From assembly GCA_010645155.1 (NCBI GenBank), contig JAAGOF010000187.1, forward strand, positions 151,846 to 215,845: a DNA stretch of 64,000 bases, written 5' to 3'. The position numbers were made by a program, and so were the translations under genes. A model generated the notes under the pieces. The model was not told the DNA's origin, did no database searches, and worked only from the letters and a program-made list of their open reading frames with translations. Positions 21,165-48,683 of this stretch are shown here, piece after piece (position 1 is the first letter of the stretch; each line of letters starts with the position of its first letter). Source of the stretch: Tigriopus japonicus. Its lineage: Eukaryota > Arthropoda > Copepoda > Harpacticoida > Harpacticidae.

Positions 21165-23705
21165 TCATTTTCGAATTTGGTGGTCTTCGTCAATCTTCTT
21201 GTCCAATCGTCTCTCGATATCCGTCAAACTGAGTCCATCATTGTGCTCAATTTTCAAAAGACCCCAAAGGCCCAAGAAAAAGGCCATGCCTGCATATATT
21301 CCAAATGCAAAAGGGAACCCAACAAAGTCCAGAAGATTCGGGTACATTTTCACTGCCAACACATGCATAGCATTGGAGAAAGCCTTGAGAAAACCAGCAC
21401 AGATACTTCGGATCTCAGTAGGAAATGCCTCTGCCACCAGAATATGAAGGACGTTGATTATTCCCAGTGCATGGCTTGACATGGCCACCACAATGGCTCC
21501 AACCGGGATCCAATTGTGGTGTTCCAAGAGATCTTTGAATTCGGGTGAGGTCTTCAAAACGTCGTACAAAATCAATGAGAGCAAGGACAATGCCAAACAC
21601 CAAGAACAAGCCACAAACACCACTTTCTTGGGAATATGATGAATGGTGAACGAGGCCAATCCTGCAGCTACCAATCGGACACTCATAACCACCACTGAAG
21701 CCAATACTGGATCCATGTTGGCGCCAGTTTCTTCAAAGATCCCTGGCATATACATGATGAGAATGGGGATGCCAGCAAATTGGCACACTCCATATAAAAC
21801 GCCAACACACGAAAGGGTTTTTAGAAACGCTTGGCTTTTCAGCGTTTGCCACGTGTGAGCGAAATTACCCGTGGTTTGACCCTTGGATTTGGCCTTTACG
21901 TCGCTATTTTGAGAGATGATATCTTGGAGCTCGTTCTCAAAGCCATGCTCGCGGTAAAAGAGTAATGATTTCCTGAAGGCAAAGATTAAAATTTGATTTT
22001 AAGTTGTCTTTGGTTTCAAGAAAGGTACAATTTCTTACTTGGCATCTTCATCTCGGCCTTGTTCCACAAGCCAATACGGGGATTCAGGGATCACGATCAT
22101 TAGCACCACACTCAAAGCAGGTAATGTGGTTGAGAGTAAAGCGCACATCCTCCAATGGAGAAAGTATCCCATGATGAAATTTGAGAGCATGCCAATGGCC
22201 AGAAAAGTCGAAGGTAAACAACCAACGGCATTTCGGAGGGATTTGTGGACTGTCTCCGACACATAAATACCTGAAACAACACCGAAAAATCAAAGCAAGG
22301 GCTTATCAAAAAAACTTTGGACAGATTGACATATTATTTACTAATCGAATATCCCGCTATAAATAGAAAAAAATAACATAAATTCACTACTTCATTTTCA
22401 AGTTCACTTTTGGGACCATTTGCTTCGATGTCCAGATTCTTGATTTTAAGTCGAATCAGGCAACATGGGAACAGACCAAAATCGTCCAAGTAACAAAAGA
22501 AATTCTTAATTTTACGGAGTTTAGATATTAAACCCGAATCGAAAATCCGCAAATTCATATTTCAAAAAAAGCCAAGTTTCAATTTATGAATATTGTTATT
22601 GTTATCAATAAAAAACATGCTCATACATTATCTAATGAATAATAGATGATATTAATGATTGATTTGTGTACAGAGAATCCCATTCCTTGAAGTGGTAGTA
22701 AAAAATTCCGCAACCACAAATAAATAGTCTGAATTAGAGCGCTAACAGAGAAATGTCACTCCAGTACAGTCATTGGAGTTTTGTTTTGAACACACTACAT
22801 TGATGTGGCAGTAAGGGTGTCAAGTGACTTGATTCATCATACATTGCTCTTGTTTGACCAAAGTAGTTGAATGAGCAATTTTGCTACTGAATCCCTGAAA
22901 AAGTTCTGGTTTTGAATCACTTACTGTAACTTAGTGTGTTTAACATAAAATACCATTGCACACACAGTGCAGGCTTGATGACTCACAAATATTTTCGGAG
23001 TGTCATTTCTCTGCTAGCCCTCTAGTATGAATTAGTGCAGTTAACGTCCCATGTTCTCAATTCAAACTTGCATGTTGTGTTGTTGAACTTCAGAAATGCA
23101 ATAATTCTTGTACTGAACCTGCGTACTCCACGAAGATTATTCAGTCTGATTCCTCCTAAGCTCTATTTATTCTTCTCAATGCTCTTAAAAGCTCAACTTC
23201 GTGTTAAAGCTTGTTTGACTTGCCTACGCTCGAGAATGACATGCCAGTCGCGAATCCAATCGTTCCACGAGCGGCAAACAACATCCATTTATCGGAGGCA
23301 AAGTAAGTGAGCACGCAACAGATGAAGGCCACAGATTGCCAAGTTATGATGCAAATCCTTCGACCATATATATTCGAAAACCATCCACCCAAGCAACAAG
23401 AGATCATACTATTCAACATGAATATGGTGGCTAAAATGAGAATAAAAACATGATCCTAAATCCAAAAGATAACTTATAGTAAGGCCAATCTCTCACGGAT
23501 CCACGAGGCCTCATTGATGTCCAATGGAATATCTTCATCATCCTTCAATTGATGGATCAAAATTGCCGAGAAACTCACTGCCGAGCCTGTGGCAGCGGCG
23601 GTCAAACTAGCTGCCAATGCTCCCAACACCTGAAAAAAGTCACTTTCATGCAATTAATTGGCTTTGAAACACTCTCTCATGTCCTACCTGTGTCCAAATT
23701 CTCAT
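21165..23705 (-). CDS. MFS sugar transporter (SLC2/Tret1-like), 5 exons, 465 aa
   Basis: This is a plasma-membrane facilitator of the sugar porter family, expected to have 12 TM helices. Exons on the minus strand are 23705-23688, 23629-23497, 23430-23224, 22270-22039 and 21972-21165; phases 0, 1, 1, 2 join cleanly into 465 codons plus TGA. Intron 3 (23223-22271) starts with GC in GTAG|GCAAGT. The only nearby GT donor would break the frame. Family marks in order are SWIPTIFMLNSMI (TM2), YGRR at 72-75, the YVSET segment at 122-126, PESPYWLVEQGRDEDA at 181-196 after TM6, VCQFAGIPIL (TM7) and AEAFPTEIR near 377-385. Length is normal for the family. The start codon has an AAA context and the encoded MRIWTQ runs straight into TM1. 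The substrate is probably a hexose or trehalose, but this is not readable from the sequence. Confidence 0.93.
22727..23032. mobile_element. hAT-like MITE with 8-bp target duplication, inside transporter intron 3
   Basis: The left end at 22735 reads TAGAGCGCTAACAGAGAAAT. The right end in reverse complement from 23024 reads TAGAGGGCTAGCAGAGAAAT, and similarity continues to about 28 bp (through CACTCC). The flanks are GTCTGAAT (22727-22734) and GTATGAAT (23025-23032), an 8-bp duplication with one mismatch. TIRs starting TAGAG with an 8-bp duplication fit the hAT superfamily. The 290-bp interior has no ORF. Confidence 0.75.
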
Positions 23706-23747
23706 TTTGATTTCCATTCGGAAGCTCGTTTTTGGAATCTCAGATTA

Positions 23748-23761
23748 CGTCTCATGAGACG
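23748..23761. promoter_or_regulatory. 14-bp perfect palindrome upstream of transporter start
   Basis: CGTCTCATGAGACG lies 43 bp upstream of the transporter start codon, in the expected 5' UTR or core promoter. A dimeric factor site is possible but unproven. Confidence 0.4.
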
Positions 23762-23769
23762 GGAGAAAT

Positions 23770-24500
23770 CACCCACGCAACGTCAAAAGATGACTGAAGA
23801 ACATGTGGTGGAAAATTACATGCCGTCCGTCATCAGAGTACATCTCATGCATAAGGAGGAGACGAGCATCATTTTTAGTTGTTAGTACTCAATTTAACAT
23901 CGTCTTGATCCTTGTTTCAAAGTCACGATTTTACAGATATTTACGTCCAAGTTGGGAACTCGTTTTGTCGCTAGCTTGTTCCACTTGACAATGTATGTTG
24001 TTAAAATGAAGCCGAGATAGACGTGATGCTCTTAATTAGTGATTGAAATTTAGGGCAAGACTTTGGTTGATAAAATCGACTCTGTTTTATGTAACTCAAA
24101 CTTGTGCTTCACATTTGTACAGAGAAATGAATCAAAACTTGGCAATACACTTTTGGGTCGTTGGGATCAGTTGTTGCTAGTACAAAGAACGTTGACCCTT
24201 TGGCTGTATTTCTTATGGAGTTTGAAACAGTTTGTTTGAGAAATTTTTGACCCTAGTTAGTAGTTACTTGGATTATTTCGCAAAGACTAGAGCACTAAAA
24301 TCGTTTGAGATCGGTTGGTAAGACGTAGAATCCGCGTTTATACAAGATTCGAGAAAAAAAAGATTACCAGAAAAAGTTCGAATTAGTATTGCACTCTTGT
24401 AAGTGTAAAAAATACACGTGAAATGAACATGTATTGCCTTCTTTTTTCCTCTCAAATCATATGGAAACACTTGGTCGTATGGTAATTATTTGTGTAAAGA
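23770..24500. other. Intergenic, no gene seen
   Basis: Upstream of the transporter. Only short ORFs are present, with no recognised element. Confidence 0.5.
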
Positions 24501-24555
24501 CAAAAATTGTTCTTTTGGGCAGGTATCCACTAGACATGGAGTTGAGGGGGAGGGG

Positions 24556-24630
24556 GGAGACCTGGGATCGAACCCATGAACCCGAGGGTAGCTCGGTCGC
24601 GCGTCAATCAATTGCGCCACAACCATCTCC
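24556..24630 (-). repeat. tRNA-like sequence, probably a SINE head
   Basis: Read on the minus strand, a 75-nt segment has a perfect A box (TGGCGCAATTG, 24619-24609) and B box (GGTTCGATCCC, 24574-24564). Most of an acceptor stem (GGAGATG with GGTCTCC), a GCGC D stem and a CCGA/TCGG anticodon stem can be drawn. The 7-nt anticodon loop GCTACCC lacks the usual U33 and purine 37, the acceptor stem is imperfect, and a C-rich tail follows directly. This favours a tRNA-derived SINE, transcribed by Pol III, over a working tRNA gene. If it were a tRNA the anticodon would be TAC (valine). Confidence 0.65.
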
Positions 24631-25401
24631 CCTCAATAAATATCTGTTAAATATCAGTGTTACAACTCGTGCATGGCAAAAAGAAAGGCCGCACGCTTCA
24701 TGAGATTAGCGTTTAAGAAGAGTTCAGCCAGCTTAGTGCACTCTCTCCTGCTTGTGGCTAGAGGCTCACTAGAGCGTCTCTACTTGTGGCCATCGGTGAG
24801 CTACTTTGGCACCCATCTAGCACTTTTCTTGATGAGACCATAGATAAATAAATCAGAGATATCTCATTTCTGACGTCACCAAAAACGCCCTCTACGAGGG
24901 ATTACCTAACAACATGCCAAAAAGGATGGTTTCATAAGGAACGTCATAGAGGGCACTACCCTGTTTAGAAGGCAAGTATCCTTCTTGAGGTTTGATTCTC
25001 AAAGTCTGTGCTCAGAGTCAATCCAAAAAATACAGCCTGCGTCATCTAGTGGCCACGGATCTCCGTACTGTTGCGGCGATCTGCCTGCTTAGCTAGAACT
25101 GAGAAGTCTGGAGCTGGTCTGTGATGAGACCAAGATCATCTTGCAAAACATGTCTGATGGTTCTAGACGAGGTGTCACACTAACGTATAAGATCACCAAC
25201 TGTCCCCTGTCGGTCCTTGATGACGTGGACCTCCACAGGCGTGACGATGTCATCTGTCCGGATCTTCCGCTTGCCCTTTTTTGTCCTTCGGTCGGATGGG
25301 TCCTCTTCAGTCTTGACTTTTGACTCAGAGAGAGAGCCTTGGTCCCGTAGGAGGCATCAACAATAGATTTGAATCACTAGAAAATCACTATCACCAAATT
25401 T

Positions 25402-25860
25402 TCATTTAGTATTGTTGATGATGACACTGGCATTGAAAGTCAGGATAATCGATTGGAGGATCTGGCCAAGATCTACCTTATCAAAGGCCTTGGCAAAGTC
25501 AAGATAGACTACATCAACGGACTCGTGACTTTCAAGCACCTCAATAATTTGCACAATATGGTCAACCAATTGGGTTACTGCACTAAAATGAGCTCGAAAC
25601 CCATACTGTCCAAAAGGCATTTCATCGTGGACTTCCAAATAATCTACAAGCTTAGACTTTATCCTATGGTAAAAAAACAACTTTTACCCTACTGAAGGTC
25701 AGTGAAATGGGCCTATAATTACTAGGCTGAGGCTTATTTCCGTCCTTAAAAATTGGAACAACATGAGCTACTTTCAATGAGGGTGGAAACTTGCCCTGAT
25801 TCAAGATGCCACGCATCAAGTAGGGCAAAATAGGGGTAAGAATCTGTGAGCATTTTTTTT
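25402..25860 (-). pseudogene. Non-LTR (LINE) reverse transcriptase fragment
   Basis: Read on the minus strand from about 25860, the frame gives GKFPPSLKVAHVVPIFKDG and SNYRPISL. After a disruption near 25690 the frame at 25680-25402 reads RIKSKLVDYLEVHDEMPFGQ, GFRAHFSAVTQLVDHI and VDVVYLDFAKAFDKVD. NYRPISL, GFR..RST.TQL and the YLDFAKAFDxV catalytic block are in the normal RT order. This is the N-terminal half of the RT domain. The following FADD region is absent here, though such a piece occurs at 8582-8939. The breaks show an inactive copy. Confidence 0.8.
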
Positions 25861-26281
25861 AAATTTGGGATCCAGGATCAGGGCTGCTTCAATCCCGCCC
25901 GGTTGGCATTAAACCCGAACGCGTTGAGCTCCAAATTTTCTTGAAAACCATCCTCCTCCTCCCCTATCAATAAAAAGAGATTGTGTAAAATCCACTTTTC
26001 CGGATTTATGCATACTATAAATTGCCATGTAAAGTGTTTTTTTGAGAAGTCCTAGAATAGCTTACCTGTGTGCAAATGTGCTCTGAAGTGTGGAAATAAA
26101 CTAACCTGAAATATGCGCACATGCTCAGATGGTCGGGTTGTGCAGTACGGCGTATTTTTTTATTTCGTGTCATATGCGAAATCCAACGTGATTTAGTTTC
26201 CATGGAATTCGAAATTAGTACGTTCTGCTTGCTCTCTTTGGGAGACTCTGGCGGTAGACCAGATGCTTCAGGTAGATTGAA

Positions 26282-26740
26282 GGCAAAAAGGTCACAAACA
26301 AAACGGTCACAGTAAAACGGTCACGGGAAAAAGGCCACAAGGTAGAAAGATCACGATGAACAAGCACTTTTCCATGGATATTATTGTGTCCACCCGGAAT
26401 TTATGTGAAGCCCATGGGCAGATCTCGAGAGAAGGGTGTGATTTTGACTCCAGAGGGGTGAAGGAACACCCTTCTCTATGGTTTGGCGGATTCGGCGCAA
26501 GTTGGGACCATTGTCCTAAAAAGTGTTGGGAAAGACTTCCTGTTGACTTATGGAACCTTTGTCTTGGCAAAATTGTGTTCCAAACGTTAAACCTTTGGGT
26601 CCCATGGGACAATCTTCAACGAAGGAAGATACCAAGCTCCGTGGGTTCACCCTCTTGGCTACCTCCGGAGTTGTGTGGGTCTGTAACTTCTTTATTGTGA
26701 CCTATTTACCGTGACCTTTTTACCTTGTAACCTGTTTACC
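26282..26740. mobile_element. Foldback-like element with tandem-repeat inverted ends
   Basis: The left end (26282-26354) is five imperfect copies of a 14-16 bp unit close to GGTAAAAAGGTCACAA. The right end (about 26680-26740) carries four copies of the same unit in reverse complement. The 330 bp between them is unique and has no convincing gene. Inverted arrays of short tandem repeats are the hallmark of foldback-type DNA elements. No target duplication was found, and the family is unknown. Confidence 0.6.
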
Positions 26741-26749
26741 ACACACCAA

Positions 26750-28700
26750 CAAGATTAGGTATACCACTCTTTTTGCAAACTTTTAAGTATTCTGTACTCT
26801 ATTTGAATCAGTGTGTGCGTCAGTCAGCCCTAGAGGTTGAAAATTTATGAAAATTATTATAAAAACCGGGTTAATGAGGCCTATGATTTGCTTGAACTTG
26901 ACTTGCAATCATATCCTTTGCATTAGTAATGGGACTAATACCGACCTTGATCTCAGGTAGCTCGAAACGGCATCAGAAAAAGTCTGGAATCAAGAGGCTT
27001 GATACCAGGCTCAAGCCTGAGGTGCTTCTTCAGGTCTGTCAACTAGAGCAAAACAGTTCATTTAATGAAAAAGGTTCTAAAGGATAATGGATATAGCAGA
27101 TATAGAATAGAATGCATTGCTTGTTTTTAATAACTTTAGACAACTACAATTCAGTGAGAAAATGGGTGAAATTGTCCATCAAACATGTGGATGACCTAAT
27201 AATTTGGTGCATTTGTGCTAAAACAGGTAACCTGACAGTGAGACTAGCTTCGAATGGTGCGACCATATTCAATGGTTTTTTTTGACATTTGGTTTCATTG
27301 TCATGCTTCTGCAAAGTATTTATCATGTCACTATTGTACATATACCCTTAACCTATTGGCTAACACTTGGCTTACTAACACTAACAAGTGCAGAAAAAGG
27401 CTGAAAGCGCAAATAAATGCCGAAAAAAGAGCAAATGACTTCCATTTGGACTTAAAAGTCATTTAAAGTCAGAGTACTCACGGCGCTTAATTGAGTTGGA
27501 GTAGTCATTTATAAGTTTAAAGACATTTGAGACTAGTCTTAAGGTGAAGAGTCAATGCCGCACATGAAATTGAGTTCTATTATTAAGGTCATGACCAAAA
27601 AAGGATATAAAGTCATTTAAAATACAATAGAAAGCAACCTTCTAAATTTTCTGAATTTTCCGTTCCTAAGGTGTCTTTCATTAAAATACTGTCGAAATAT
27701 TTTGAGCCGTTGTTCTAATATGGCTAACCAAAGTCCGTTTTCGCCCTTTGAGAATATTATTCAAAAATAGCCATTGAAAATTGCAGTTAAAAATAGATTT
27801 CACCAATGCTTAAGACAACCCGCGACCCACGTGTGCCTAGCAATTGTACTATAGACAATTTTCATAAATGTGTTTTAAGCATGTTTTAAGTGACATTACT
27901 TCAATATTTGGCCCGTGACCTAATTACTAGAACTCAATTTTAAATGTGTCTCTACACCTCAAAACTGGTCTCAAATATCTTTGGAACTTTAAAATGATGT
28001 CTCCTAGTCAATTACGCGCCGTGTTCCGCTACCCTAATACATCCTTAGCATGATGTTTTCAAGTTTATAAGGGCCGTTTTAGAAATAGCGATCTTAGTAA
28101 ACAATCGAACCTAAGCCTGCAGCCTACATAATTTGTCAGATCCTTCCATTACCATAACTTGAGTTTCTTTAGGTTTGATATTTGTTGGTTGCATGCAATG
28201 AAATTCTTTAGTCAGGGGATGGGATGCTATTGTTAAAACCAAGATGGACAATAAATTTTGAGGTTTGTGTCTGAAATGCAGATATTTCCTCAAGGTGCTG
28301 AGAATGTTTGATTGCAAACAGAAGCTTTTATGTCAAGTTCAAAATCTGATCTTGAAACTAAAATGAAACATGTCAAACAATAAGTTGTTTGCTTACGTCC
28401 CAAAAATATTTATATTTTTTTCAACTTTCTACAGACCATGGAAATGAAAAAAAATCACGGTCCCATATTTTTGCCATGGTGTGCAACAAAGCGACAAAGA
28501 GCGGTGAGTCATCAAATCCACAGACAAACGCAAAACGAGTTCAGCCCGAACAGATTTGCCCTACGTGTGAATTCACACGGTACTAAGAAATCCAGAAAGA
28601 ACTATGGAACTGATAGCAGCCTCGAACTCGGTCATCTTAAAATGGAGATGAACGGAAACGACCAAATACCTGTTATCACCCTCTCCTACGTATATGTCAA
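26750..28700. other. Intergenic, no gene seen
   Basis: AT-rich DNA ahead of the Ig-domain gene. The open frame at 28438-28728 ends 17 nt before the Ig gene start and has no signal or domain. I take it as 5' flanking DNA. Confidence 0.5.
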
Positions 28701-28744
28701 GGTCCATCCATCTTGCGAACAAAGTTAAGTGACCCAACGCCAAC

Positions 28745-29533
28745 ATGGCCCTCTTCGTCGTCTTTATTTTGTCTGTTTTGGCGCTTCAAATGGAGATCAT
28801 CAGTGCCAAGCAACCTTTCCGATTGACATCCACGATTCCTGAAAATCAAAATATTACCATCCCGGAAGGAGAAAGCTTTACTTTGAGCTGCAACGTCAAC
28901 AAATATATTCGCAGTTGTGTTTGGCGCCATTTGGACAAAAGCTGTTTCCTACGCTACAGCTCCGCCGGTCAAGGTTTAGTGAAGAGCAAGTGCTTGATTT
29001 TCGACCAGAAAATTGACGTCAGGGGTGATTATGAACAACATCAATGTCAGATTTTGATTCATCGAGCAATGCCCTCGGATTCAGGGATCTGGAAATGTGA
29101 AGTTAGGGAGTATCTATCCGCTCTTGCCATCTTTGCCACGCCTCAAGTGGTCACAAAGAACATCCAAGTCTACGTGAAGAGCCCTGATCCAGTTGTAATT
29201 GAGGAAGATATTCCTGAGATTGGAGTACGGATTGGAGGACAGACTGTCAATGAATACTTGGGTTCAGATGAAAATGAGGCCCAAGCTCGGCATTGGGCCT
29301 TGATTGGGGTTAGTTCTGGGTTTGGATTGTTTGCTTTGATCGTGGTTCTGTCCATTTCATTGCTGACTCTCAAGCGATTTGGATTCTTCCAAAGAGCCTC
29401 TGACCGATCTCAGAGTGTCAAATTGACGGATATTGAAGAGGATGACATTTCCAGTATTCAGAATATGGAAAATGAAAAAGCCATGTCCAAATTAGGTGTG
29501 ATCACATATGCCAGTTCACAGAGAGTATTTTAG
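28745..29533 (+). CDS. Single-exon type I membrane protein with one Ig-like domain, 262 aa
   Basis: The ATG in CAACATGG starts a 21-residue signal peptide (MALFVVFILSVLALQMEIIS). One Ig-like domain of V type spans about residues 33-138, with the disulfide pair Cys49 (FTLSCNV) and Cys118 in the hallmark SDSGIWKCEV. Extra cysteines at 58, 67, 83 and 101 suggest additional bridges. Asn36 lies in an N-glycosylation sequon (NIT). An acidic stalk leads to one TM helix at about 184-209 (HWALIGVSSGFGLFALIVVL is its first part), followed by an RF-basic stop and a 50-residue acidic cytoplasmic tail. The gene has no introns, unlike its neighbours, which raises a retrocopy as one option. A cell-surface recognition or adhesion role is inferred from the architecture; no specific family is recognised. 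Its 3' end meets that of the Draper-type gene. Confidence 0.85.
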   Translation: MALFVVFILSVLALQMEIISAKQPFRLTSTIPENQNITIPEGESFTLSCNVNKYIRSCVWRHLDKSCFLRYSSAGQGLVKSKCLIFDQKIDVRGDYEQHQCQILIHRAMPSDSGIWKCEVREYLSALAIFATPQVVTKNIQVYVKSPDPVVIEEDIPEIGVRIGGQTVNEYLGSDENEAQARHWALIGVSSGFGLFALIVVLSISLLTLKRFGFFQRASDRSQSVKLTDIEEDDISSIQNMENEKAMSKLGVITYASSQRVF

Positions 29534-29543
29534 ACATTTTTCC

Positions 29544-29549
29544 AATAAA
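29544..29549 (+). terminator. Poly(A) signal of the Ig-domain gene
   Basis: AATAAA, 11 nt after the TAG stop, giving a very short 3' UTR. Confidence 0.65.
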
Positions 29550-29578
29550 TACAACACACGAATCTTTTTAACGTACAT

Positions 29579-29584
29579 TTTATT
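29579..29584 (-). terminator. Poly(A) signal of the Draper-type gene
   Basis: AATAAA on the minus strand, about 220 nt beyond the TGA stop at 29807. Cleavage 15-25 nt further on would fall inside the 3' UTR end of the convergent Ig gene. Confidence 0.55.
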
Positions 29585-29806
29585 TAATGCAACGCTTAAA
29601 CATTCGTTATGATTTCATATTATAGCTATGACTGCATATTGCGCGTGCTGAATATTGCTCTTATACCCCGGAATACGCCAATTCCAACTACATTACTTAT
29701 TTGTTTTGTCTGGTCACAGCCGTTGATAACATTGTATCTGCCTTTGTCTTGGATATCTATGAAGTTACTAAACACTGACTGGTTCGGGTCATCTTGGAAA
29801 ACGTTA

Positions 29807-48599
<18,793 letters not shown>

Positions 48600-48683
48600 G
48601 TTGAACGAACGGGATTTATGGCGGTGTTCTTCAAACCCGAGAAGCCTATCGTCTGGTGGCCTTGAGGTTAGATTTGGTCATGC
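48600..48683 (-). promoter_or_regulatory. 5' leader of the Draper-type gene with an 11-codon upstream ORF
   Basis: A likely splice acceptor (ACATTTCAG|GC) lies at 48684, so the leader probably begins upstream in another exon. Directly after it, ATG at 48681 opens a short frame MTKSNLKATRR ending TAG at 48646, 46 nt ahead of the main start. Such a uORF may lower translation of the receptor. Confidence 0.5.

Noticed and set aside
24556..24630. Working tRNA-Val gene
   Set aside because: The anticodon loop lacks U33 and a purine at 37, and the acceptor stem is imperfect. A SINE is the better reading.
26356..26700. 114-codon frame inside the foldback element as a transposase
   Set aside because: It has no transposase motif, is too short, and a frame of similar length exists on the other strand.
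28438..28728. 96-codon frame ahead of the Ig gene as an N-terminal exon
   Set aside because: No splice donor is needed; the Ig protein already has its own start and signal peptide, and the frame shows no domain.
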